Below are positions 43,695 through 55,946 of a stretch of 64,000 nt of DNA, piece by piece. A program made the position numbers and the translations under genes. This DNA comes from Collybiopsis luxurians FD-317 M1 (taxonomy: Eukaryota; Basidiomycota; Agaricomycetes; Agaricales; Omphalotaceae), in contig KN834786.1 of the NCBI GenBank assembly GCA_000827265.1, positions 465,766 through 529,765 on the forward strand. The letters run 5' to 3'. Each line of letters starts with the position of its first letter. Position 1 is the stretch's first letter. The notes under the pieces are model-generated. The model searched no databases and had not been told where the DNA came from. It saw only the letters and a program-made list of their open reading frames with translations.

Positions 43695-43704
43695 TATGAC
43701 GCGT
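43695..43704 (-). promoter_or_regulatory. ACGCGTCATA element before SDR2
   Basis: On the minus strand this reads ACGCGTCATA and ends 84 bp before the SDR2 start, the same spacing as in SDR1. Confidence 0.45.
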
Positions 43705-44037
43705 AAATCGAATCACGCGGCGCGTCATCGTGAACTTCCCTAAAAGGAAAAGAAATTTCCCGCTTTGATAAATGACGTCACTAAAACAGAGGTGATTGGC
43801 TCGAAACATATCAGGTTAGGCTTCAAAGCTTCATCTTCGCAAGAGTTTCCTATCCGTGAATCCCTCCAATTCTTCTGTATTACAGAGATTGCCCGTTCAG
43901 CGCGGTAATGGTCGGAAATACCCACGCACCAAAATTGGCGTATCAATTTATCCCGACGCGCTCGGTATCTCTCTGTAATATGGTCAGTGACAGCTGCCCT
44001 TGTACCGGAACCAGGGAGCGCAATGCAGAACGCACAG

Positions 44038-44045
44038 TATAAAAG
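44038..44045 (+). promoter_or_regulatory. TATA box of MDR copy C
   Basis: TATAAAAG lies 60 bp before the start codon at 44105. Confidence 0.45.
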
Positions 44046-44104
44046 TTGAGGCATCGTCCCTCATCGGCCAACAGAATTACAGAACCCACCAACTGTGAAT
44101 CGCA

Positions 44105-45300
44105 ATGCCCCAAACCCAGAAAGCGTTTTTCCTCACCGCTGCGCACGAGTACGAAATCTCCGAGCGTGCAATCCCAAAACCCTCTTCCGACGAAATCCTT
44201 GTCAAAGTCAAATCCATCTCTCTCAATCCCATCGAATGGAAACTGAAAGATCATGGATTTGACTTTCTGATAAAGGAATATCCCGCCGTTCTAGGCTCCG
44301 ACGTGGCGGGCGATATTGTACAAGTTGGAAAGGACGTGGGCGATTTCAAAGAAGGTGATAAAGTGTAAGTAGAAGGTTATCTGTTGCAGCAGAAGAAATT
44401 TGCTTTAGTACTTTGACATTCAGATTCTTCGAATCTTCAGCCTATCATGGGAGCAATTACGGGGCATTCCAAGAGTATGTCCTCGTACCCGCCGAAATAG
44501 CTTCCAAAATGCCACCAAATCTGTCTTACAATGAGGCAGCGAGCATCCCACTTGCTCTCACTACCGCGGCCATTGGTTTGCTCGCTCCGATCCCAGCAGG
44601 CTCAGGTCTTAACCCGACGATTGACCCGAATGTCAAACACACTGGCCAGTCTGCTTTCGTTGCAGGAGGAGGTACTTCTGTAGGGCAATTCGGTAAGTGA
44701 ACAATGGAAGGGTCATTTACACGCTTTCTGACCATTTGTTAGCTATACAGCTTCTCAAGTACCTCGACTTCAAACACATCATCACCAACTCAGCAGCGGA
44801 ACATTTTGACTACCTCAGGTCTCTCGGTGCGACGGATGTCATTGACCGCAACAAGGTTCCCGACAATGAGCTGCCAAAAATCATCCAAGATATCGTAGGG
44901 GGAAAAGTTGACGCAGCAATCGACACTGTTGGAAGTCCAGCTTCCCGCGCAGCTGCCGTTGCATGTCTCAAGGATGGAGCGCACCTGGGGACTGTTCTTC
45001 GTCTACCGGAAACAGAGGTTTGCAAGGGAACAATGGTTAGACACATATGGGGCTCGGGATGGGTAGAAGTCAATCGAGAGTTTGGCAAAGTCTTGGCTGT
45101 GAGAATGGGCGAGCTGTTTGAGTCGGGGGTATTGAAGGTCTGTTTCTGGTGTTTAGAGTGCTGTACAGATTAGCTGAGCTTTTTTTGATCAGCCTTGCAG
45201 AATTGTCGAGTTATCGGGAGGTCTGGATGCGATTCCGGGCGGGTTACAGGATTTGAAGGATAATCAATTCAGGGGCCACAAGGTGGTCATTGCTCTTTAA
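44105..45300 (+). CDS. MDR oxidoreductase (enoyl/quinone reductase-like), copy C
   Basis: Third member of the MDR family in this window, with the same four-exon plan as copies A and B: QKAFFLTAAHEYEI, SLNPIEWK, LGSDVAGDI, AFVAGGGTSVGQFG, and a last exon from about 45195 reading CRIVELSGGLDAIPGG..KVVIAL. It is more diverged than A and B are from each other. NAD(P)H-dependent reduction is expected from the fold; the substrate is unknown. It forms a divergent pair with SDR2 across 493 bp. Confidence 0.87.
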
Positions 45301-45504
45301 CTTCCTCACTTCACAGGCTGCGAGAGGAACATTTCGTACTGAAGTACAAGTCATAACTTTCTTCTATAAAATTTCTTTTCTTTTCGACGAGTACAATACG
45401 AATAGAATAAGAATACCTAGAATAAGGCCATTTAGCAGGCAGTTATCAAGTTGAGCAGTCGGATCCTAGTAAAGTTCTCCGTTTGTTTTTGCTCGTTTCA
45501 GCAG

Positions 45505-48500
45505 TTACACAGTGTGGGCGTCCAGCCAGGCCTCTATTAGGGCGAATTCGTCATCCTCTTCCTCTACCGCCGTCCCGCCATCAGTCACGAGCCTTTCCGG
45601 TTGAGCAGGACCCTCCTTCATCGCACTCGGGCCGTTCATACTTGCGAAAGGCTTGGTCATCGTCTGAGGTTGATGCAACGCGTGCTGGGTCTGTAACGGG
45701 CGAGTCGAAGAGAAAAAGTGTGTGGAAGAATAGTTATCATCGGCCATCGGATCATCTTTCAGCTCGTCTTCCTCATCGAGAGACCGCGCTGATATAGTCA
45801 AGTCAGGTGTACCAGTCGTAGCGCTGTAGTTGCGGAAGTCAAAGGCCGAACCGTGATTTTCAACACGAGCGACTTCATCGACAAACTCGATCTCGTCCAT
45901 GTCGGTATCGATTTCTGGTGCTACTTCGTTGGAATCGTCCGAGTCTGGGACAAAGATAGGTGTCTCCGGGCGCGCCGCCGTTCGCGAGAGACTAGAATGC
46001 TTCTAATGAAAAAAGTCAATAGTCATACCAAGGGCATAAGTCTTCCAGCACCTTATCCCTTGACTTGGAGCCCCCCGAATTCTCAGTATTCAATTTGGCC
46101 TTCTTTTTGACAGGTCCCGAAGCAGCGCCTTCACCTCCCGCAACAGATTCCAGGTCACCCAAGGGTAGATCACGAATTAGAGAGTCGAGTTCAGAGTTGT
46201 CATAGTTATCATCGGAAGAGTAATTTCGTTTGTTTTTCGTGGAAGACAAGATTTCGTGCGGAACAGGAAGTTCATCGTCGTCGTCCAGATTCGCAGGCAA
46301 GTCATCATGGTCATCCAAGTCTACAGCACCCAGAGTCGAAAATTCGATGTTGAAGTTTGGCGCTGGCCTATTCTTGCGTTTAGAGGGAACACCCGGAGTA
46401 GCATCCAGCTTGATACGATGACCTTCAGGAAGTTTGAGGCTACCTTGGACGTTAGTCTTCTGGTGAAGATTCTCGAGGTTATTAAGGATTTGATCAGGCT
46501 TTGCACGCGGCTTGGGTTTGGGCTTCGGCTTCGGAGCAGTTCCGGTTACAAAACTGTCAATTGACGCTTTGCTAGCAGGTTGTTTGTTACTACTGATTTT
46601 TGCGGTAGATTTACCAGAAGCTGCAGCTTTTGTCTTGGAAGGATCCCGAAGTCCCTCACGACAGCTAAAGCTACATGAGAAAGGCTACCTAGTCATTGAG
46701 TTAGGTTTACCAAAGATGTCGGCACGCTCGCTTGTCTTTACAAGAATGATTGCACCTAAAGCGCGATCAGCGAGGCAGTAGCAAGGAAATCTGTCGGGAT
46801 TTACTCGTAATTCCCATTTGGAAGCATGACTGGTGGTGGAGGCGTGCTGGACTCTGGAGCAGATACGATTTTTCGGGTTTCTTTTTCATATGGTTTTTTG
46901 ACACCTATTAGGTCGTAAGCCTAGAAGTGAACCGCTTCGGAAAGTTGTACCCACTATTACTCGATTTTCTCAGGTCATTGAATGTCGCGGGCTCCAGCTT
47001 CTCTTCCTTTACATCCATAAGTTCCCCGTCTTCGTTGACACATGTGTCGAATAGACCCTCGAAATTTTCCAAATGTTCGAGCTCGATTTCCTCAACAGAC
47101 AGGTGAGTACATGTTCGGTAGCGCTGAAATCAGAGGCTTACCAGGGATGTCATAGGCTTGGTGTTCAAAGTTGGAAATTCTGAGGGAGGGATCTTTGGCT
47201 TGAGGCTGCTCGAAACTGTGACACCGGCGTAATGCTCCTAACGCTTTGGTCTGTCATCTAATCTTTGCAAACGAAGCAGTCTCGTTTACCGAAGATATAT
47301 AAACGATTATCGACTGACTGGGCTTCTCTAGCGTCACACTGACTTCAAAGGTCTTGGCTTCACGGAGGGCCTTCGTTCTGTTCGAAAATTCCAGGTGAAT
47401 CTTGCGACAAAGTACGAATCCAGCTCACGAAATTCGGCGGAAATCGACGAGTCGGTTGTCAGAAGTGAGCGTCAACACCGATGTCATATGGCTCGTTCGA
47501 CCCTTTGGCTTTTTGGACTTCGATGACGCCATACTGTCGCTTACTACGCCACACTCGATAGACAGGTCAACCTTTACAGGACTCTTGCCTCCGGTGTTAT
47601 GGGTCCGCTTTTCCTTCAATTTCAGAGAGTAGACGGGGAACTGTTGAACAACGGCTAACACCTCCAAACCGAACGGAGGTCTTCGGTTCAGGAGCTGCGA
47701 AGAAAAATTAGCAAATGCGCTAGAAATTGACGACGGCCACTACCATTTCCAGCTGCCAGCTATCCTGTGTGCGCAAGTCGGCTATGGTTGTGATACCATT
47801 TTCCGCGAGAACCTGTGAGGATGTCAGCATAGCCTTCTCACCGCCAGCAAACAGTTGAGTCTCGCCTTCAATCTAAAGCAGACGTTAGGATGTCGGATAG
47901 CTTTTCGACCAAGAGGACACGTACGACTTTTCACCAATAGACTCAATTTGCCTCAACACCACGGGTCTATCCTCCCAGGCTTTCGCTTGGAAACAACGTG
48001 CCCTAAAGCAATCAATCCAACTGTGAGCTTAGATAGAGTGACCGAAAACGCGGTGACTGACAGCTCTAAAGCGTGCTTGAGTGGGGAACCGAGTCGTCGG
48101 ACTATAGCGACTTCCACAATGGCTATAAAAAAAGTTCAATCATCTCTCAAAAGTCGAAATACCAGAATCCACACCTCTAGCAATTCGGGAAAGGTGACGA
48201 AATACACTGAATGCCTCGAGGTGAGGCTGGCTATCGCCACTCCTATATTCAGGCAAGTTGAGTGAAATTCCTCCGAGGACAGCCTACAGGAAAATATGAG
48301 CTTGTGGCGGCGTCAATAGTTCTGAACACATACCTGTATCAAAAGCAAAATTTTGTCCGTCGTCTTTTCAACCTTCTTGACTTCGAAGCGTATGTCATTG
48401 TGTCGGCGGAGGTTGTTATAAATCTGCCACAAGGTCAGTTAACTTTCATCCCAAGTTGTACTGACTTTCTTACCGTTTTCTCCGACGCCCGTAGCCTGGA

Positions 48501-51500
48501 CTCTCTGAATCTAAGTGACGTTCAGCAATACTCAATCCACGACCAATATCGAGAGCATACTCGTCCGCGGTTGCAATGACATCAAGCTGAGTTTGTATAA
48601 GGAACTTCCCATGATTATGACCATAAGATTACTCACGACTTCGCGCATGGTAGCTCCCTCTTTCAGCTCCAAGATCTTCGCCATCTACATTGCATAATCA
48701 TGAGTTATAGTGCAGGGGTCCAGCCGAGTAAGACTATACCGTTTTTTGACGGATGTAGAACTGCTCAAAATACATCATCAATGGGACAAGATTGAAGGAT
48801 ACCAAAACGCCAACCTTGCTCATGATATCCCCATACTCAGTCGACGAAATGGCATCATCGCCTTCCTCCATGCAAACAAGGTTCGAATTCTTCAAACTCT
48901 CCACGCTCTGCATCACCATATCGTCCACTCTGTCCTCCCAAGTCTGGCCCTCATCCTTCCCCAAAGAATAATGCCTCGGATTCTTCTGGATCCTCTGGAA
49001 CAAGAATGAGCTCTTCAGCCACTCTTTCGCAGAGGTAAGATTGGTGATCGTCCCGAGACCAATCTCAGAGTTGAGGTGTTCGGAGAGATTGACGTGGAGC
49101 GAGCTTTCGACGATTGTTTTTCCTTGGACCAGAGCACGGTACTTGTTTTCGAGCTCGGATTGGCACATGATGATGGCCATTCCGTCATTGTCTGGAGTAT
49201 GTGCTAGAGTCAGATTTCGGCATTGGCCGGGAGGGGAGGTGACACTGACCGAACTGAGGCCGTCCAGCACGACCGAGCATCTGCATGACGTCGAGGTCGG
49301 AATATTCGACTGACGCGTTGTTCTGAAAGGTGTGAACGCCTTTCAAAACGACGGTGTGTGCAGCTAGCCGGGGAACTCAGATACAATGATCAATCGGAAA
49401 GGTCAAGAGCTAAACTCACGCAAATTCACTCCGACGGCCAGAGTCTGCAACGTTACATCGGTCATTGACTACATTCTAGCAGCAACAATGGCTTACGGTA
49501 GTCGCAATCACGATGCGGAGTACTTTACTCAAAAAGAGTTCCTCTACTGCCCGTCGGTCATCTGTAGTAAGTCCAGCATGGTGAGCACCGATGCCAAAAG
49601 ACGCAAGCTCTGTAAGATGCCAAGTTTAGATACAAACGTGCTGTTGGCCTAGAGATACAAGCTTGCCTGATAGCCTTTTGTCGCTGAATATATGATCAAC
49701 TCTGAAACGCAAAGGAGGGTAGATATACATTCAAGTCCTCTATAAATACGATCGAAGCAGACTAACCTTGCAGGACGTGTCCAAGGTAACGCTTGCTTTT
49801 TGGCCAGAGCATCCTTATAATCCTTAACCAACTGTTCCGCGGTGGCAAGTACGCCTTTTTCAGGGAAAAGTTAACAACAGAAATGCCTCTTCCACCACAT
49901 ACGTACCTTTCCTCGTTGACACAAAAACCAAAATGGGTTTGCCGGTTGAATAATTCTGCAATGTTTGGAACAACTTGTAGTCCAAAGTTTTCGAGAATAC
50001 AAAATCGTTTTGCCCTTTGGGTCGAGAGAAACCGACGACGTGGCGGATGAGCTTGCAGGGACGGAATTCTTCTCCAAACTGAGATATAGTCTTGGCTAGA
50101 ACCACAGCTTCACCTGCGAGACAGGAGACATACCTCGTATACAGCGGCATCTCCACTTTGGGAGTCTCTTCCGATCCAACTAGCGATGTCTTGTATGTTG
50201 GGAACAGTCGCCGAGACGAAAAGGAATCGCACTGAGGTGCCTCGGAGCTTCATTCGCGACACAACGACTTCGAGCGTGCTTCCGCGGCTTTCGTTGAGGA
50301 TATGGACCTGATAAATTGGTTGAGTATATCTGATAGCTCAACTCAGGATGAAACTCACCTCGTCTATCAAAAATAATTGAATCTGGGATAGAATCCGGTT
50401 ATGACTGTCCCTGCAAAAAAGTTAGAAAGAGAAGATCGGGACACGATGCGCATTGATATGCACCAGTTTCTGGTCAAACTGTCCCATTTTTCACCCTGAT
50501 AGAATCTTTAGCTGTAGTTCTTTGTATTCAACAAAGGACTGCAGTCACCGTAGTAATTCTAGAGAAAACGCCTCTCAGTGGATATTGCGTGCACGGAAGA
50601 ACTCAAGACATACATAATGCTAGCGTTCCTCGCATCGCCCCAAACACTCTTCTCAAAGGAAACAGTATCACCGGTGAGCTCGCAACCTAAGAAAGATTAG
50701 AAGCCGGAGAGAAGAAGTGAAGAAGGGATGTTACATTTCGCTCCCAGAGGATCAAATTTGCTTGCCCAGTCTCGGTATCGTTCAGAGCACAAGGCCTGGT
50801 AAGAGAATGTCAGATCGAATATCGGCCTCGAGTCGACGATGGGCACCTTTGTTGGGGCTACGTAGACAGCCTTTACGAGATTGCCGGTCTCTCGCGCGTC
50901 GTAAAGCATTTTGATGATGGCGAGCTCGAATAAGACTGTCTTTCCACTTCCGGTTGGTGCTGGAGAAAAGTTCAAAATCCCAAGTCGACAACGACGTCAG
51001 AAAAAAGTGAGAACGGACCACTGATAACCTACAGAGGAATCAGACGGATTCATTCAAGGTAGATGAGTCAAGACATACCATGTTTTTCCCGGAGTGAACG
51101 ACCTAATCAAGTATGTCAGAGTAATTGGGCGAAAATCATGCGCTGGACTGACCCCGTCGAAACAGGAAGATTGGACCGCATTGAAGACACCGAACTTGAA
51201 GATCCCTCGATATATATCCGCTGAAAAAGGATTCAGACGGCGAAACGAGTAAACGGAAAAAGTCCACTTACGGAGGTCAGAGACCGGCTTCAAAGTGATC
51301 CTCTGCGAGTTCTGAGGCTGGTATGGTTGATAGCCTTGAGATTGAATAGCTTGTTCGGGATTGCGCATTTGAGGATGTGAAAATGTTTGAGCATAAGGAG
51401 ATGAAGATGACGGAGTAAGAAGTTGTGAGGGTCTTTGGAATTGGGCTTGTGCATTGTAGCTGGTGAGAGGTGCTCGATTTATGACTACGTGGAAAGAGTC

Positions 51501-51936
51501 AGCGAATAAACTCTAATCGAGTGAAATGCAGCACCTTGACGGTTGTTATACATCTGATTATTCTGAGTAGCAGCAAATCGCGCTCGAATGTCTCTGTTCA
51601 GGCCACTGTACTGCGGGTTGTGACCTCTAGCTTCCTCAGGATACGAGTCGATTGGGTCGGATTGATACCGGGTGGAGTATCGGTAATTTCCGGCATTTAT
51701 GCGTTCTTGAGGGGAAGGAGAAGAGTTTACTGTGGGAGATATACCTTCAAATCAACCAGTAAGCGAGAAAATCCATGCATATACTCACCAATGTCGTCCG
51801 TAAAATCTCCTTCATCTGATACGCCGTCGAACGCAAATCCTGGTTGATCATGCTGGTACATCTGCGGTACATAACCATCTTGTTGGTACGGATCGTCGTA
51901 CCCGTCGTCGTAATATGGCTCGAGGTCGACATCCAT
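45505..51936 (-). CDS. HFM1: meiotic DNA helicase HFM1/Mer3
   Basis: A large many-exon gene for a Ski2-like SF2 helicase that promotes crossover formation in meiosis (ZMM group). The N-terminus is acidic ([17 protein letters not shown], start 51936). Helicase motifs: APTGSGKT (about 50950), [18 protein letters not shown] split by an intron near 50310-50360, and SATVPN (about 50200). The second RecA domain has [20 protein letters not shown] and [12 protein letters not shown] winged-helix/Sec63 part follows ([37 protein letters not shown], about 49.2-48.7 kb). The C-terminal third (46.6-45.5 kb) is charged and disordered, ending [11 protein letters not shown]. Exon borders are approximate. No break was seen. 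Confidence 0.88.
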
Positions 51937-52077
51937 GATAAACGTAAGAGTGTAAATTGAAAAATTTAAACTCGGTCGCCGCATCGCGAATTCACGCGTC
52001 CACGTGTTAGCTGTGACAAATCACGTGAAATCAGCACGTCAGTCACAGCACATCTCTCTCCTTCAACCTCTTTCACC

Positions 52078-52559
52078 ATGTCCGCAGCCGCCGCAGAGAC
52101 AGCAGACGATGCTTTGAAGCGCCAGGCAGAAGCCAAAAAGCTGGAAGAAATCCTGGACAAGTGATTTATTCCCCTTTTTGCCTTACTTAACGCGATTTCT
52201 GACGACGATAACCACAGGATAAACTACTCTGATCGATATACCGATGACAATTTCGAATATCGACACGTTATTCTGCCCAAGCAGCTTTTGAAATACATTC
52301 CAGAAAATTTCTGGGATCAACGGACCGGCGCACTCAGGCTTTTGAGCGATAAAGAATGGCGATCACTCGGTATTCAACAGAGTTTAGGTTGGGAACATTA
52401 TGAAGTTCATGGTTCGTAAACATTTACCCTTTTACTTTCTTTCTGGCTCTCAAGAGAATTATAGTGCCCGAGCCCCATGTCCTGCTCTTCCGACGTGCAA
52501 AAGACTATGTCCCGCCTACACAGCCAGCCCCTCGTCCAAAGGAAGCCAGACGAAAATAG
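52078..52559 (+). CDS. CKS1: cyclin-dependent kinase regulatory subunit CKS1
   Basis: A small phospho-adaptor that binds cyclin-dependent kinase and helps multisite phosphorylation and SCF recognition. Three exons start at 52078. Family motifs: [39 protein letters not shown], and across the last intron [18 protein letters not shown]. There is a short Pro/Arg-rich tail and a 28-residue N-terminal extension. A loop of extra residues ([14 protein letters not shown]) is inserted between the conserved blocks, as in other fungi. It shares a 141-bp divergent promoter with HFM1. Confidence 0.95.
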
Positions 52560-52979
52560 GCCAGCTAGCTGTTGCTATTCTCTAGATGCCACTAGTCGTT
52601 TGCTCTGCATTTCGCTTTCGAATTCCAGTCGTTTGGTACACCACCATGTTATCGCTGTATTTTTCATTTCATCATTATCCACACTTGTTCGGCATTACAT
52701 ACTCTTGTACACTATCCTCCTCGAGTCATTGTAATTCCATTCCTGTTAGGTTTGTCATAGCCGAGCAGTAACGCAGGAACAGTCCTTCAAATTCCGACGG
52801 GTACGACCTTGACGGACCTCTTCAAACAACTCAACAAATGTTGTTTACTTTTAATCTCCACTCGGAAATTGGCGGAATAGTCACGCTAAAATTGCACAAA
52901 CCGACCGCGACCCGAACGCGACCCGACTGCGACCGGAGAGTCGAGACACCTAAATTCCTTAAAGCATTGAGAAGTCAAT
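52560..52979. other. intergenic (convergent genes)
   Basis: 3' flanks of CKS1 and the shortened M16 gene. Around 52899-52935 a short degenerate repeat of GCGACCCGA appears. No gene. Confidence 0.4.
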
Positions 52980-55349
52980 TCAAAACTTCGATGCCGGTAA
53001 ATCTCCCCACTCGATCATCGCACCAAGATCCTCCGCCGGCTTCAGGCGTGCTCTAAACTTCTTCATATCTCCAATATACGTCGCACCCGACTGCACAGCA
53101 TCCTGTCCTTCGCCAGGCACAGGATACTCTTGTACAAGTTTCGTTATACTCTCCAGTACCCTCTGAGCCCCTTCTCCCTTACCCGCAAGCTCCTCCCTCC
53201 AATACTTCTTAAACTCCTCTACAGCAGGTGTGTCATCCGACAATACCTTCCTCCACGACCCCGGAGCCACATCCACTCCCAGCTCGCGCACCTGAGCCTC
53301 AAACGCCCCGGCAGCGGCAGCGCTAATACGTTTAGGCTTGACCTTTTCCGAACGCATCTGCACAGAAAGCTTCGATCGCGTCTTGGACGAAGGGCAGACA
53401 TGCGACATAAACAGAGCATGCACCTCCTCTTTCGTAACGTCCTTCAACGTCTCCGCATCAATGGCATCTATCCAACCCAACCATCAGCCTTGCTCGTGAA
53501 AGCAAACACACCGAAAAATCAACTCACCCCGGTAGAAATCCAAATGCCCACTATTTATATGATCAAGGTACCTCAAAACTTCCTTCTTCAGATTCTTATC
53601 ATCCTCCGTCCACTTCTTACCCAACCCCGTCTTATGTTCCTGGAAAATCGCAGGCGTCATCGTCTCAATCGTCGTCTTCATCTCATTCAAAAACGCCTCA
53701 ACCCTCGATTCCAAAAACCCAGGCGTCCTCTCGCTCTGGACAACAGTCCTAATCCCCCTTTCGGTCGCACTTGGAAAAGACCAATCGCTTTCTGGCGCGC
53801 CAGGTAAAGACCAATAACCGCATGAGACAATGTACCCGAGCTGCTCTTTCGTTCGCAGTACGCTGAAAGCGGGCTCACTCAGAATCTGGCTAAGCAACGC
53901 TCCAACGACACGACGGCGGCGGTCAGCGACAGAACCGATACGAACATAATATGTCAAGGCAGAGTTGACTTGGTTGGGATTGGGGATGGTGCCGGTTTTG
54001 ATTAGATTGCAGCCTGAAAAAAGAATAAAGTCAATGTTCAGAATACATCTGCTTCCACATGGATTTTAGCCCACCCTCAGGAAGAACCAAAGCTCGCTCG
54101 TTGAGATCAGAACTCGACGCGCTCGACGCAACGAGCCCTGCTTCGGACATTTTAGCAATCTTGATAGCTTCCTATGTTAAGAAGTTAGGATCTCGGTTTC
54201 AGCCAAACTACACTCAAAAACGTACAGCTTTGGGCGTATTCCCCATCACAAGGAGCCTCAGCTTGGCACTCGCAAGGATCTTGTTCGCGTGTTGGTTGAC
54301 GTCCTCAACGGATATGGCTAGAACGAGCAAAGACCTTCAGCGAAACACGACGAAAAACCAAGAAACACAGCATACTCGGCAGCTCCTTCAAATACTCGTC
54401 CAATGTCCACTGTTCTTCCGTATCAGCCTCCGTTTCGCTACTGGTAGAAGAATCTGATAATGCTGGAGACGTCATACTCGTCGGGATCGCAGACGGGTTG
54501 GCACTCAGGATAGAAGCAGCTAACCCGTGCTTGTTCTCCAAAGGTAATTTTCCTTGGGCCTCCAAGTCCTTGGCTGCTTGGCTCAAGGTCTCTCGGTTTC
54601 CGGTCCCAAATTTCCTCCAAACATGCCCCGGTTTACTGAGATGCTTGCTCAGTTGGTATATCCTCCGCGAATCGTTCTGTTAATTCTGTCTGTCCTCGGA
54701 GTCGACAGCGTTCAGTTCCCGCTCAGTTCCCGGGATGTACATGAAGGGGAGAATAACGGAGAATGAAAAAAGCTTGAGAAGCGAGCCAGTGCCCCGGATA
54801 GTTCAGACGTGGCGACACTAAAGTAATAATTGGTGTTTGAGGGAGCAGTAAACGCATTGGATGACCCGTTGTTTTTGGCTAAGAACTATACAGGGTCATT
54901 TCAGTAAACAATGGGAAGGCTGCGCACTATTTCTCCACCTCTGAATATTTGTTTTCTTTGGGGAATTGCTGGGTACCCTGCATAGACAAACTCGGTTAGA
55001 AATCGATACCTTCCGAAAGTACCTGCTCACCATGAACGATAGATGCTCGCAAAAGTGAGCCATGCCTAGCATATCATCCTGATTCGCATGATTCAGATAT
55101 TTGACTTGAAAAAGTTCCAAACTTGCGTACTGGGTCCGCCAGATGCCCCACTGCGACATCCAAGCTAGCTGCAGCCTTATCGGCCTTACCGTCATGAATC
55201 AAGACAGCCTCAAGACCGTTTTCGAGCTTTATTCCTCGATATTCCCTATCATCTTGAGGGGATTTCTGAATTGGCTTAGCGAAGACTGAAAATGGAGGAA
55301 TCCTTGGCTGGGTAGGGCTGACACTTCGCCATTCTGCTTCTGCAGCCAT
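52980..55349 (-). CDS. internally shortened insulin-degrading-enzyme-like M16 peptidase
   Basis: Tandem copy of the gene at 55947-60161. The start at 55349 (MAAEAEWRSVSPTQP) and the zinc motif HFCEH (HxxEH) are retained, followed by KENKYSE and the N-terminal domain up to the Ser-rich linker SSTSSETEAD. The frame then joins directly to TEEQWTLDEYLKEL, which in the full copy comes about 1.8 kb of DNA later. The C-terminal domain follows to SKF, including TYYVRIGSV and the LRTKEQLGYIVS region. An extra stretch (APESDWSFPSA) lies inside it. The middle domains are missing, so a closed protease chamber is unlikely. It may be a pseudogene that keeps its frame, or a truncated product. Confidence 0.7.
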
Positions 55350-55946
55350 TCCGGCGAAAATTTTGAGATTGAAGATGGTTTGGAGTTTTCAGATGAGATT
55401 ATCAAGGGTGAAGTTCGAAAGACAGCAGAAATGCTGCATACGTCCACGAGTGGAGTACATCTATCATTTATCTATCCATCTATGTAACTCAGACTCCAAG
55501 TCAGCCCTGAGCTATGTCAAAAGTGGAAAGCGCTTCAAAAGATCTGGCAGAAGAATGACCGGATAAGATGGATCGATACGACTAGGAAAATATGTATCAA
55601 GAAAGGAATCGGTGGATGAGTCAAAGGACGATGTCAGATCTTGGCTTTCTGAGTATTTGGCTGGAGCTTGGTGCCGCACAGGTGAGCTGCGCGCAGATTT
55701 TCAAGCCAGGAGCATAAGGTTCTGAGCCGGAGGCTGAGTATAGGGGTGGGTGGGTAGGGAACGCGAGCTGGGAGTTGCGGACAACAGCGGATAGGGCGCC
55801 TAAACGGGCGGCACAACCTAGTATCTTATCTTATCCGGTCAAGGCTTTACTGCAATGGTATAAAACGTTCTGAACTATTGAATATAACGGATGCACCCCG
55901 AGACATCCAAATCCCCTGGTACTTACTCTACTAGTCAAGAATTAAA
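55350..55946. other. spacer between the two M16 genes
   Basis: It holds the promoter of the shortened copy, with similarity to the promoter of the full copy (shared CTCAGACTC and AGTCAGCCCTGAGC near 55488 and 60290). No gene. Confidence 0.5.

Noticed and set aside
53130..53807. 225-codon plus-strand frame
   Set aside because: Antisense to the C-terminal domain of the shortened M16 gene. The matching frame opposite the full copy is broken into pieces.
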